The notes: generated by a model from the letters alone, not told the origin. A stretch of DNA of 64,000 bases from Sapria himalayana (GCA_029783825.1 JAREIK010002450.1:749039-813038); one strand, 5' to 3'; counted from the stretch's first letter, positions 34,614 to 45,795 are shown. Made by a program: numbers and translations.

Positions 34614-35246
34614 TCATTTTTGCTTATCATGTTCCAAGCGTTTTTCCATCCATTCCGTCATGGTCTTGAACTTGTCCAAATTGGTTTGATCGCGATGTCC
34701 ACGTCCTGCGTCAACCCATTAAGCATCAGATATAGATAAGCAAGCATCATCATCAACTAATCAACGGCATGCAGTATCAACAGAACAAAAAAGATAACAG
34801 TGGTTACCTCTGCAGGTGCGAGCATTGGTTCTTGTGCGCTGGCCCCTGCAAGGCAACGAACAAGCATGCCTATACCCTCGGTAGCATTTATTGTCGATTA
34901 ATCTGTGAACGTCTCCTTTGATGCACCGCTTCTAAACCACGCCAAACGAGAATTGCATTAGTAACACTCGTGGCAACCATACATACGCTTCAGGGGGGGG
35001 CAGTATAGTGGGGGAACTTACTAAATCTTCCGCGATCAGATACTTGGACACTTCCTCCCTAAGGTTGTTGAGTTCCAAACCCGTCAGGTCTTTGGTAAGT
35101 TTGTTGTCAATGCTCAGTTGCGTTAGGATTTGCGGAGCTCTGCTGCGGCCGATTCCATGTATGTGCTGGAGAGCAAATCTCAGCCGTTTGTTGTTGGGGA
35201 CCTCCGTGTTACCTAGTCGAATACATCGCACTTGTTGGGAACAAAA
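34614..35246 (-). CDS. RPS13: Organellar-type ribosomal protein S13 (uS13), exons 2-4
   Basis: Three minus-strand exons with GT-AG introns and matching phases: 35,246-35,022 (75 codons), 34,931-34,808 and 34,705-34,614, ending in TGA. Introns are 90 and 102 nt. Exon 2 opens after the acceptor TTTATTTGCAG. Key pieces are [28 protein letters not shown] (the helix-turn-helix-like GIG motif), [34 protein letters not shown] and TNARTC, the tRNA- and rRNA-contacting tail signature. Bacterial-type S13 sits in the small-subunit head. The EVPNNK start and tail ([15 protein letters not shown]) fit nuclear-encoded plant mitochondrial or plastid S13. No stops interrupt the 146 codons, and the exons are GC-richer than their surroundings. 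Exon 1, encoding the transit peptide, was not identified. Confidence 0.9.
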
Positions 35247-35724
35247 CTGCAAATAAAGAAAAAAAGATGACGATCCCAATCTATTTATAGGCCAAAAAAG
35301 TAAACTCGATACTTCAATATTTATGGTCATGCACGAGGCAGAAATCTGACGCACAACCAAACCTAACTCTATGCACTGAAAGAAGCAATGTTTAGCTTTG
35401 TGATCAATCATTCATCACTTCACGTATGCATCATTTTTTCCTCCAGAAAATAAAGGCAGTGCAGTCCGCCATGGGTTGAGTCTCCCCAACTGGCAGAGTG
35501 GATGAATGCATGCATGGAATGTGTGGTTTCAGGGTGGACATATGCATACATCAAATTTTTGTTTGGCAAGACTGCAGGAGGCAATACAGTATCGTCAAAC
35601 AGACATACATTCCACCCGGCACACAAAACAAAAGAGTATAGTTTGCTCAATCACATATGATATCAACATCAACCATACTAAAAAAAAATATCTAATAGGA
35701 TATCTAATCGTAGCATGCTAGGAA
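35247..35724 (-). other. S13 upstream region; first exon not located
   Basis: Exon 2 starts in phase 0, so exon 1 must end at a codon boundary before GT. A minus-strand frame from 35,650 (MSKLYSFVLCAGWN, then GTATGT) would fit that phase but is short. Another ATG at 35,715 opens only 12 codons. Neither is convincing, so exon 1 may lie further upstream beyond the repeats. Confidence 0.35.
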
Positions 35725-35830
35725 GCAAAAACACAAATACGGACACGGGGATACGACACATACGAGGGGACATGATAAATTTCAAAAAATTAGGATACGG
35801 ATACGACTAGGACACGGCATGATAAAATAA
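35725..35830. repeat. Short repeats of (G)GATACG/ACACGG
   Basis: Motifs such as ATACGGACACGGGGATACG and GGATACGGATACGACTAGG recur. Such repeats are typical of non-autonomous DNA-transposon ends, but no boundary could be set. Confidence 0.45.
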
Positions 35831-36429
35831 AATAAAAATAATTATCTTTGTAAATATTATTCTTAAAAAATATTAATATAATATAATATAATATAATTTA
35901 TAATTATATTTAAAAATATTAGACATTTTATAAAATAAAATAAAATATTTAATAAAATAAAAATATTTTTTTTATTTTATAAAATAATATATATAATAAT
36001 CTTATTTTATGAAATTATATTTTATAATTATTTTATTTTATAATAAAATATTTTTTTATTTTATTTTATAATAATATTAGTGAATAATAATTCATATAAT
36101 GAAATCAAGCCTCGAAGACATTGAGATTATCACTAGTTGTACTAACTTCAAATCAAATGTAATAATTTATCATACTATAAACACATACTAATAATATATA
36201 TTATAGGACTAGCAAACATATTGATGATGTCACTATTGTGATTTTAAAATTTTTTCATTTATTATTATTTATTATTATTTATTATAATATGAAATTAAAA
36301 GGCAAAATAGATGTATTTTTTGAGTATGATATTTTTTTCAATTTAATTTATAGTGCATTATAGTTTTATTCTAACATTTTAATTTATAAAAAATAAAATT
36401 TTATTTAAAAATTTAAACATAAAAATGAA
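35831..36429. other. Very AT-rich sequence with AATAAAATA repeats
   Basis: Low complexity, dominated by (T/A)AAATA runs near 35,820-36,070. No gene seen. Confidence 0.6.
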
Positions 36430-36890
36430 AACCAATGTGCGATGTTGTAAGGACATCAACATTGCCACTTAGTCAAAGCAACTAGCCAGTTAGGCAATGG
36501 CCTATGACCACTGGCGAGTGGTGATTGGATTGGCTAGTGCCCATTTCCCACTACAACTAGATAGTTGGCCAATGACTATGACCACTACTCTAGGCCACTT
36601 ATCAGTGTCGGGTGAGCATTTCCTAGTAGGCATTGCACTGATAGTGGCACCTAGTCTACCCACTAACCAATGGCAATGCAGACCAGATCCAACAGGACCT
36701 AACATGCCATATTGAGGCAATCAAATCATTGGGTCATGTCATGTTGACCCCCCATCAAGGCATGTCAACACGGCATGACACAACCCGAAAACCCATTTGT
36801 GCCGTGTTCAGCATAACATGGTGGCTCAACTGGGCCACTAAAATTTAAGCTGTGCCAATCCAACATAGCCCTTTTACACCTCTATGCCAC
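36430..36890 (-). mobile_element. hAT-like element end, second copy
   Basis: The minus strand begins near 36,890 with TAGAGGTGTAAAAGGGCT, closely like a plant hAT terminus, followed by subterminal GGCACA, GTGTCATGCCGTGTTGACATG motifs. It is related to 29,830-30,312 and 59,465-59,770. Open frames here have no known domain. Confidence 0.55.
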
Positions 36891-37147
36891 TTAAAAATTA
36901 TTTTAGTGATGGTCAAAGGGATCCAAACCATTGACCCAGGAATTAAAAAACCACTTAATTACCATCTCGGATATTTAGTTCTTTTTTATTTTACTTGCAT
37001 ATTAACGTTTTAAATTATAATCTTATTAAAATATATAAATTATTATTATTATATTCCAAATAAATCTTTTATATATCATTTATATGATAATTAATTATAA
37101 TAAATATAAATATTATATATATATATATTTATTATCATCATATATTT

Positions 37148-37190
37148 TATATTATTTTATATTATTTTATATTATTTTATATTATTTTAT
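37148..37190. repeat. (TATTATTTTA)n 10-bp tandem repeat
   Basis: Four to five near-perfect 10-bp units. Confidence 0.85.
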
Positions 37191-38070
37191 ATATTAAATT
37201 AAATAAATTTTACATCAATTACACTTAATAAATAATTTAGTGCATAATATATTTATTTTATAATTTTTTTTTCCGAGTATTTTCATGATTTATGAATAAT
37301 TTTCATATTTTTATTGATATCATATTGATATTTTTGATATATTCAAAAAATTCAAGTATTATATATTTGTATTTATCAATATTTCCCTCTATATATGTGT
37401 GTGCAATTTTTTAAAATTATTTTTAATTTTAAAAATATAAAATATATTTATGATATCACCAATTCGATAAAAGCTTGATAATTGTCCAACCATCAACAAA
37501 ATTTGTAAATCATGAATTAGTAACTTATCTTATTCAATAATAAGTTCAATTTTCTCAACATTATTTTCACATGACAAGCTAAAAAATTGGGAAACAACCT
37601 AAAATAACACAAATTATTTCAAAATATCAAGATAATCTTAATGCATTGCTTAATATTTATCCTATATATTATATAGAAATGAGATTCCCTAATAATAAAA
37701 ATTTCATTAAGACTTTGACAAATAATTAGGATGTTATAACATATGGTCATGTTTACATATTCTACAAAAGTAATCTAATACTTTAAGTTTTATTTAGGAC
37801 TTCGTTATGCACAACTTTCCAATATATGATAAGAATCCTAACTTATTTTTCATTGCACTATAACATAAAAATAACATATTAATCTTATTTTTCAGTGCAC
37901 CCAAACATAAATATAGTATGCTTAGCTTTCATTTTACTCAGCCTCAACATTACTTTAAAAAAACCACATATGGAAGATTCTCTAGTATATTTAATTGATT
38001 TTATAAAATAATTATACTTACAAATTAATAAAATTGTGCAAATGCATATTAATACAAAAAATAAATTAAA

Positions 38071-38073
<3 letters not shown>

Positions 38074-38104
<31 letters not shown>
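38074..38104. repeat. (AT)n microsatellite
   Basis: About 15 AT units. Confidence 0.9.
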
Positions 38105-38106
<2 letters not shown>

Positions 38107-38749
38107 AGCATAATCAAGTTTTGCAATAAAGATACATTGAATAATAGATAATTTATTCAATTTTTTTAAAAAATATTAATAATAACACTAAATGATTGAC
38201 TAAAAAATAAAAAAAAAATAATTTTGATAAATAAAAAATAAATAAATATTTAACTCCACATATGTGAGTTATGTTTTCATTACTAGTCCCAAGGCCAGAT
38301 AAAGAAGGATCGTGTGTGGGGAGAGGTGTGTGAATTTATATGTGTGTTTATTTATATATACATATATATTAGTCTTTCATTTGTGGGAGCTATGTTTATA
38401 TTGTCAATCACAAGCTCAAATAAAAGAAGAGAGTTACATCATGTAGAAAACCAAACTTAATAACCTTATCACAAATTTCTATAGATCATAAATTACATAT
38501 ACGCATTAATGATATAAAGTTATTTGCTTTTAAGCAATATGCTACATAGTATGAATGCAATGGTTTGCCAAGAACAACTACGATATTGGCCAATTATAAT
38601 GACAAAAAAACAAGGATTCTCATATTTTTTTTAATTATAATTAATATGAAAAATTAGCTCAAGTTAGGAGATTTATAGTATATTCTTAGAATATCAAATA
38701 ATTGAATGATAAGTGATTAAAATTAGTTACTAGTTAAAACATAAAAATA

Positions 38750-41380
38750 CTAATATATAATGTTAGAAATGGACTAAGTTAATAAGTAAGAAATTTAAGG
38801 AGATTGATGATTATAAACTCTGGTATGTAAAAAATAAAAAATACTAAAATGATGTTAAGATAACAATGACAGAAGATATAGGGATAAAGATGTAGTTATT
38901 AAAAAAACTAATAATATACTTATAATAATCAAAATAATTATTAGTGATGAGATCCTAAATGTAATTAGTGTCTATACTAAACAAATAGGACTCAATGAAG
39001 AAAAATAAGAATATAAAAATGAATTAGAACATGATATCCAAAAAATAATAATAATCATAATTGATATATAATTAAATAGCATGTAGAAGAAAGTAATATG
39101 AATTATGAAAGACATCATGAATAATATAAGTTTAGAAAAAAAAATAAAATAAAAAAAATAATGTTAAATTTAGCAATTTTATAGCTAATAGCAATTTTAT
39201 GAAAATAGAAATATTTAGCAATCTTTAAAAGCAATTCTAATCTGAGTTAAATAGACTTTCTTCTCGTTATAAAAGAAGATAAAATATTAAGCAAATATTG
39301 TAAAATAATATCAAATGAGACACTCTAATCAAAAAAAAATAAATTAATCATAATTACTCTGCATCTTATAAAATACAATCATAGATTGATTACAAATAAA
39401 TTTTAGAAAACAACATGATGAACCTATAAGGAAAAATAAAAAGTATTTTTATAAAAAAACTATATGCCAGAATTAACTAATTCTTAGAAATAGATATAAA
39501 TATTGGGGAATAAAGTAACAAAACTCATTAAAAATATTTAAAAAATTTTAAATATACTTAAAGAAAAAATTACTCTCATAAAGATATTTGATAGTAAAAA
39601 CCTAAAATCAACAAATTATAAAGAAGAAACAAACTTATTTAAAAAAAATACATAAAAACAAAAACAAAAATACTATAAAATTATATACGAAAGCAAAAAA
39701 AACTAAAAAAATGATGAATTAAATTAAGTTCAAATGATATAATAAGTTGTATGATAAACCAAAAAATTAAAAAAAATTAAAAAAAATATATTTATACAAC
39801 AATTAGGATGAAGGAGAAAAAGAAAAAAGAAATTAATAAGACAAAATATATTAAGAATTAAAATAACCAAATTTTAACAAAAGATAAAGGTAAAAAAAAT
39901 TAAAAATATATTTTAAAAATCTTATAAACAAATACATGAATCCGTATTTGAATATTAAGAATAAAGAACTAAATAACTTTAAATATATAATAAAAAAAAC
40001 TCATAAAAATTATAAAAACTCTCAAGAAAATAAAAATCTTACCACCTAATGATATTCCTATTAAAATTTGGAGAGTCATGAGAATAAAAAAATGAAATGA
40101 TTAACTAAGTTATTTAATAAGATCGTAAATATCAAAAAAATATCATATAAATGAAGACAAAATTATAATTCTTATTTATAAGAATAAGAGAGACATTCAA
40201 AATTATAATAATTATCAAGATATTAAATTTATGAGTTACACTATATAATAATGAAAAAAATAATTAAACAAAAACTAAGAAAAAAATAACAATTTCAAAA
40301 AATCAATTTGAATTTATACTAGATAAAACTACTAAAAAGGTTATTTATTTAACCATACAATTAATCAAAAAATACATATTAAATAAAAAATATTTATATA
40401 TAGTATTTATTGATTTAAAAAAATATAATAATCTTAAACAAATCAAAGACATGTTAAAAGAGTAATGTCCATGATTAAATTGATTTAAAATATTCTCATG
40501 AATTTTTAATAAATTATTATATTTTTTTGTTAATTATGAATGAATTGATAATATACTTCAAAAAAAATATTTTTTGAGATATATTAATTATAAATAATAT
40601 ATTATTAACAAATGATACTGAAAAATAAGGTTTGAGTAAGAAACTAAAAATTTGAAGTATTATAATTAAGTCTAAGAAATATATGATTAGTCTAACATGA
40701 TAGAGTATTTGAAATTTAAATTTAATAATATTAAGAGTAAAAATGATATGATAACAAAATAAAAAATAAAAAATATCAAATATCAATTATTTCAAATACA
40801 TAGACTCTGTATTAAGTAAAAAAGAAGAGAATAGAGAAAATGTATCCAATTAAATTAAAATTAGATAGGACAAATAAAAAAATACATTATAAATTCTTTG
40901 TGATTAGATAAATATCAAATAGATAAAGGAACAAATTTTATACAATAATTATAAGACCATACATATTATATATAAGTAAATGTTGGGCAACTAACAAATA
41001 ATATTCAAATAATGAGGATAATAAAAATGAAGATAATAAAAATGATAGTAAAATGATTAAAAATAATAAAATTATAAATAAATTTATTTAAGAAAATTAA
41101 AAAATAAATCTTAAAGATAATAAGATAAAAAAAATCATCTAAATTAGTTTAGTCATATCCAACATAGATCTCATGTGCATCAATTAAAAAATATAAGACT
41201 ATTCATATAGAGAATAAAAAATTAATAATAGGTCTAAGAAAAATTAAATAAAAATTATAAACAACAAATTTTACTACAAGATAAAAATAAATATAATTTT
41301 TTTATGAGATGATTGGAAAAATAAAATTTATACAACCAAACTCAAGTAATTGAAATACGGCTTAATTGATGATAAAAATT
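38750..41380 (+). mobile_element. RTE-clade LINE, extremely AT-decayed
   Basis: Despite very low GC, translation reveals RTE-type order. Endonuclease: LWYVKNKK near 38,818, ELEHDIQKIIII near 39,027 and IDFLLVIKEDKILSKYCKII at about 39,250-39,310. RT: TISKNQFEFILDKTTKKVIY at about 40,290-40,350, then YLYIVFIDLKKYNN near 40,395. C-terminal region: KYIDSVLSKKEENRENVS at about 40,795-40,845, then FYTIIIRPYILYISKCWATN near 40,935-40,995. The end TTAATTGATGAT near 41,366 fits the GATGAT-type RTE tail. Stops are everywhere and Lys, Ile and Asn replace many residues, as expected after massive C-to-T and G-to-A change. Confidence 0.8.
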
Positions 41381-41426
41381 ATAATATAAAAAATAAGTAT
41401 ATGTTAAATGATGATCATACAGTGAC

Positions 41427-41431
41427 ATAAC
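41427..41431. repeat. Target-site duplication, left (ATAAC)
   Basis: Perfect match to 44,742-44,746, flanking the short-LTR copia. Confidence 0.85.
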
Positions 41432-41523
41432 TGTAGACGAAGAAGGAGAGAGAGAGAGAACCTTCGATTTCTTTCACTTGCTTTTCTCACTTGTAGCACT
41501 TTCTCCTTTTTATATATTCCACA
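41432..41523 (-). repeat. 3' LTR of short-LTR copia
   Basis: Ninety-two bp. On minus it reads TGTGGAATATATAAAAAGG (a TATA-like box), then a GA/CT run, ending CTTCGTCTACA. The four substitutions against the other LTR are all G-to-A on the plus strand or the complement. Confidence 0.9.
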
Positions 41524-41770
41524 CTCCCCCTCAAGCTGGAGCATATACGTCATATGCACCAAGCTTATTACAAATGTATTTAATCCTAGGACGACTGAGA
41601 GATTTAGTGAAGATATCTGCTAGTTGATCATCTGAATTAACAAAACTTGTAGCAATACATCCTGATGTGATCTTCTCTCTAATGAAGTGACAATCAACTT
41701 CAATATGATTGGTCCTTTCATGAAAGACTGGATTGGATGCAATATGTAATGCGGTCTGGTTATCACCTGA
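41524..41770 (-). pseudogene. Copia RNase H C-terminal end
   Basis: Minus translation reads [20 protein letters not shown], then [26 protein letters not shown], then LGAYDVYAP, directly before a GAGGGGGAG-type purine tract (minus strand of 41,524-41,535). This is the standard end of copia polyproteins. It is joined to the integrase hinge region, with RT missing between. Confidence 0.85.
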
Positions 41771-44033
41771 TGAGTTTCATGAAAGATTGGATTGCAGAAC
41801 TTGAAAGTGAGTCAGCAGGTGCCTCAGCAAACGACAGAGGAGCATCGACACGAGGGCGACGATGATAAACTTGAAGTGGTCGAGGAGGCACAACATCAGG
41901 TGAAGAGACAATGGGAATAGGCAAGACTGCAGAAACAGGAAGAGACCCAGAATTGGTGGAAAAGAATGGTGAGTTCTCAAAGAAAATAACATCAGCGGAG
42001 ATAAAGTAGCGATGAGTCTTAAGAGAATAACAACGATAACCCTTCTGAAGTCTGGAATATCCCAAGAAGAGACACCTCATGGCTTTGGCTGAAATCTTGT
42101 CCTGTCCAGGAGTGAGAATATGAACAAAGCAAGTACAACCAAAGACACGAGGAGGAAGGAAATAAAGTGGTTGATTAGGGAAGAGAAGGGAATGAGAAAT
42201 ATGATCATGTAAAACAGAGGAGGACATACGATTAATCAAATAACAAGCGGTAAGAACAGCATCCTCCCAAAAACGAAGAGGAATATTACTATGGAGGAGA
42301 ATAGTACGAGCTGTCTCAACAAGATGTCGATTCTTACGCTAAGCTACCCCATTTTGTTGAGGAATATGAGCACAAGAAGACTGATGAAGAATCTTATGAT
42401 GAGACATAAATGAAGTAAAGGGGGATGAAAAATATTCCTTGGCATTGTCACTGCGTAACACACGAATAGAAATATTGAATTGGATCTGGATTTCAGCATA
42501 AAATTTCTGAAAAATAGAAAATAACTCAGCTCGATTTTTCATTAAAAATAACCAAGTACATCGAGAATAGTCATCAATAAAAGTGACAAAATACTGAAAT
42601 CCTAAAGTAGAAACAGTCCGAAAAGGATCCCAAACATCAGTGTGGACAAGCTCAAAATGAGACTTTGCCCGATTATCCAAACGCTTTGGGAACGAGACAC
42701 GAGTATGTTTCCCAAGATGACATGACTCACACCAAAACGACGACAAAGTGAAAAAACGAGGGACCATCTTCTGGAACTTGGAGAGACTAGGGTGGCCCAA
42801 ATGACTGTGAATGAGGAGAGGAGCATCAGTGAAAATGCAAACTGCATGAGATGAATCCGATGTGAGGTGATAGATGCCTTGAGACTCACGTCCTATGCCA
42901 ATCGTCTTCCCCGTACTCCGGTCCTGCAAGGTCACAAATTTATCAGAAAATGTAATAGAACAATTAAGAGTACGAGTAATTTTGCTGATGGAAATAAGAT
43001 TAAAAGGACATTTAGGAGTATAAAGGACAGAAGTGAGAGGTAGAGAAGGTAGAGAAAGGGCCAAACCAATACATTTAGCCACAGTTTGAGAACCATTAGC
43101 TAAGGTAACACTAAGTAAAGCAGAGGTAGTAGAAATAGAGGAGAAAAGATCTTTATTACCAGATATGTGATCAGAAGCTCCAGAATCTAGAATCCAGGAT
43201 CCAAGAGAAGATGTGTGGGTAAGGCAGGCAGAAGTATTACCAGGCTGGGTAACAGAGGCAACAAAAGCATGATATGCCTGAGATGCGGAGGAGCTCGGAG
43301 GCTGAGGCAGCTGAGAATCAGAGGACTGGACCATATGGGCAGTGCGAGGAGGCCGTCCATGTAACTGATAGCAACGATCACGAGTGTGGCCAAGTTTATT
43401 GCAATAAGTGCAATGAGGACGTTGACCCCTACCTCGGTTACCTCTGCGGCCTCCTTGAGTGGCAGTGTGAGAAACTAACACAGAAGAATCTGAAGTGCTA
43501 TCAGATGGCAAAGTCTGAGTGGACGAGATACGAAGGAAGCGAGCAAACACATCATCCAAGGACGGAACTGATGAACTGCCAAGAATCTAATCGTGGACAG
43601 GCTCAAGATCCGGAGGGAGGCCAATAAGAGTAAGGACCATGAAGAACTTATCAAGCTGTGTTTGTTGAGCCCCAACATCAGAAGTAAGAGCCACCTTATA
43701 AAGATGTTGGATATCATTCGTGTATAATCCTTTAGCTTGAGTCTAAAATTTAAAACAAGTTTTGTAGGCCCGAAGATGAAGAAGAATCTTAAGATCAACT
43801 GATTGTCACAATATACTACATTACTGGGCATCTATCTTCCTCCACTGTACGCGGTCAACCTCATGGATATCTGTCTCCTGTGTAACCAGGTGATCCTCAT
43901 ATCCTTGACCCATAAACCATAGTTCAACAGAAGCTGACCAGGAAAGATAATTATCATTGCCAACCAATTTTTCCGAAGTAATCATAGGAGATCCAGATAT
44001 AATAGAGGAAAAAATGGAAGTTTTAGCAGCCAT
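41763..44033 (-). pseudogene. Copia gag-protease-integrase frame with point stops
   Basis: ATG at 44,033 (MAAKTSIFSSII). One frame continues to 41,763, broken by stops at 43,821, about 43,806, 43,743, 43,587 and 42,339. Gag: NYLSWSASVELWFMGQG, then a capsid remnant. Zinc knuckle CTYCNKLGHTRDRC near 43,370-43,415, intact. Protease SWILDSGASDHISG near 43,160-43,205, intact. GPI: HSHLGHPSLSKFQ and CESCHLGKH near 42,720. Integrase core: HTDVWDPF, LRSDNAKEY, then NGVA followed by a stop exactly where the catalytic Glu should be, 36 residues after the second Asp. After it RKNRH and VFGCTCFVH.L.P continue in frame. Confidence 0.9.
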
Positions 44034-44641
44034 ATCTACTTCAGATTGAAAAGAGTCCTAGTACAGCTCCAGATTGTGGCGTGGCAGCACTCAAAAGGTT
44101 GAAGAGGCAAGGAGCAAAGTTTCTGAACAGGGTTCCTGAATAGGGTTTCTGAAACCTTAGATTTTGCTCGGGAAACCCTAGATCACTGAATGACGAGGAA
44201 GATGATTGGAACTTGCTGGAAACTTTCAATTTCCTATTCTAAGAGAGCCGTATAGAACCGTAAATGTTCCGCTCGAGATCACATCTACGATCTCCATTAA
44301 AGGCTCTGTTTTCGAGGTCGAAATGCGGGTGCAGAATAAGTCTCAGAATCCCAGCCCGAAGCAGTTGAATTATGAGAATGATTTTGTTCGTTGTAGCGGC
44401 AGCGGCGATGACGGTGGCGATGGCGATGATGTTGATAATTTAGACAAACCCGAAGGCGGGGGTTTGATTCAGAGGATGCACGGGTAGGTCTGGGGGAAAT
44501 CAGAGCATTTTAAGGTTACTGAATTCCATGGCGACGATTCTGGAGTTGCATTCTTACTTCATTTTTCGGTGCATGCTTTTAATTCACGGCACAACGAGAG
44601 AGACGACACCAGAATTCTTCCCGTTTATCCCTCTGATACCA
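44034..44641 (-). other. Copia 5' leader carrying a GC-richer segment
   Basis: About 600 bp between primer site and gag ATG. Part of it (about 44,160-44,600) is far GC-richer than nearby DNA, has CGG/GCGATG clusters, an AAACCCTA telobox-like motif at 44,173-44,180 on plus, and a 93-codon plus-strand open frame (44,206-44,487) that begins at TTG, directly after a stop, so it has no proper start. It could be a captured host fragment or simply the element's own leader. No protein family was recognised. Confidence 0.5.
44630..44641 (-). other. Primer-binding site, TGGTATCAGAGG
   Basis: Directly adjacent to the 5' LTR on the minus strand. One mismatch to TGGTATCAGAGC. Confidence 0.85.
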
Positions 44642-44741
44642 TGTAGACGAAGAAGGAGAGAGAGAGAGAGAGAGAGAACCTTCGATTTCTTTCGCTTGCT
44701 TTTCCCGCTTGTAGCGCTTTCTCCTTTTTATATATTCCACA
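44642..44741 (-). repeat. 5' LTR of short-LTR copia
   Basis: One hundred bp, with TG...CA ends, a TATATAAAAAGG promoter-like box and a GA/CT repeat longer than in the 3' LTR. Confidence 0.9.
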
Positions 44742-44746
44742 ATAAC
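44742..44746. repeat. Target-site duplication, right (ATAAC)
   Basis: Perfect match to 41,427-41,431. Confidence 0.85.
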
Positions 44747-45364
44747 TAATAACACTATAGCTATTTGAGATAAGAATAGAGATGACAAAATGAGTCAAAC
44801 CATCCTTCAAAGATCATTAGGCTAGGCCAACCCTACTTGGCTGACTGATAAAGCTATTACTGAAGCAACAACCACATGACCATTTGGGAGAGCCTCCAAC
44901 AACTTCATATATAACTACTAGGGCCTACCCCCAACAACTAAATTTTCTTGATTATTTTTTAAATTTTTTTAAAGAAAAAACCATGCCCCACCCAACCCAA
45001 CCTACCATTGCCAAAAATAGGGTATGCAGGCCAAGGTAAGGCTTGCACCTTGAAATCATGAGCTAAGAAAGAGAATTCTATCTTAATGATACAATGACAT
45101 AAATGATTTTGCTTGGCTGATTTGAGCTAGAGAATATCATAATTAATACTAAAAGTACAAATTACTCGAGTATAACATGAATACGGGGAGAGAGTTTCTA
45201 ATTCTAATATTACATATTCTTTTTCATTAATAGATAAAAATAAAGATAAGATTAATTCACCATAATAGAGATATATAACATGCTTTGTAAATGATTATGG
45301 ACAATTTTAATGGAAATGATTGATAATCGATAATTTTTGATCAATATTATTGTATATTATTATT

Positions 45365-45530
45365 ATTTTCAATTATATACTAATATTATTAAAATAATAA
45401 ATATTTCATTTTAAATATATTGAAAATTTAAATAATATGTAACAATATATTTGCTTTGAAGCAAAAAAAATATTAAATATAATTATATAAAATAAAAACA
45501 AAAAAAACTAATAAGTGCAATAGCCATAGC
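45365..45530. repeat. Diverged direct repeat, copy 1
   Basis: Pairs with 45,610-45,795. The copies differ at many positions. They could be short LTR remnants or a local tandem duplication. Confidence 0.6.
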
Positions 45531-45609
45531 CCATACCTCATTATTATTATACATTATTATTATTCACAATTCATCATAATTAGTCACAATTCATTTATAT
45601 GTTCTTTAT

Positions 45610-45795
45610 GTTGCTCTAATTTATATTTTTTATTCTATACTAATATTTTTAAAATAATAAATGTTTTATTTTAATTAGTTAAAATTTTAAATGATATGTA
45701 ACAATATATTTTCTTAGAACCAAAAAAAAAGAATTACATATATTTATATAAAATAAAACCATAAAAAATAAAAAAAATAATGAATAAGTGAAAAA
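45610..45795. repeat. Diverged direct repeat, copy 2
   Basis: Pairs with 45,365-45,530, with the same order of AT-rich blocks. Confidence 0.6.

Larger units (their letters stand above)
36891..38749. other. AT-rich spacer with simple repeats
   Basis: No gene seen. It includes (ATTATTTTAT)n at 37,148-37,190 and (AT)n at 38,074-38,104. Confidence 0.55.
41432..44741 (-). mobile_element. Short-LTR Ty1/copia retrotransposon, minus strand, RT deleted
   Basis: LTRs of 92 bp (41,432-41,523) and 100 bp (44,642-44,741), with TG...CA ends and a perfect ATAAC target duplication. Primer site TGGTATCAGAGG lies directly inside the 5' LTR. The gag-pol frame runs from 44,033 down to 41,775 with only point stops, then jumps to the RNase H end near 41,760: RT is deleted. 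The LTRs differ by four transitions and a GA-repeat length change, so this is among the younger insertions here. It stands just past the decayed RTE LINE. Confidence 0.92.

Noticed and set aside
35022..35411. The full 159-codon unspliced frame as the S13 protein
   Set aside because: Its first 55 codons are upstream intron and its last codons run past a clear GTAAGT donor; only 35,246-35,022 matches S13.
36497..36720. Two overlapping 72-codon frames on opposite strands
   Set aside because: They fall in the hAT-like repeat, which has few stops because it is GC-richer; no domain and no conservation expected.
44206..44487. 93-codon plus-strand frame as a real host gene
   Set aside because: It starts at TTG directly after a stop, lies inside a retrotransposon leader on the opposite strand, and matches no family I know; kept only as a possible captured fragment.
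44762..45070. Another hAT-like end (AGAGATGACAAAATGAGTC)
   Set aside because: Only the first few bases resemble an hAT terminus and the typical subterminal motifs are absent.
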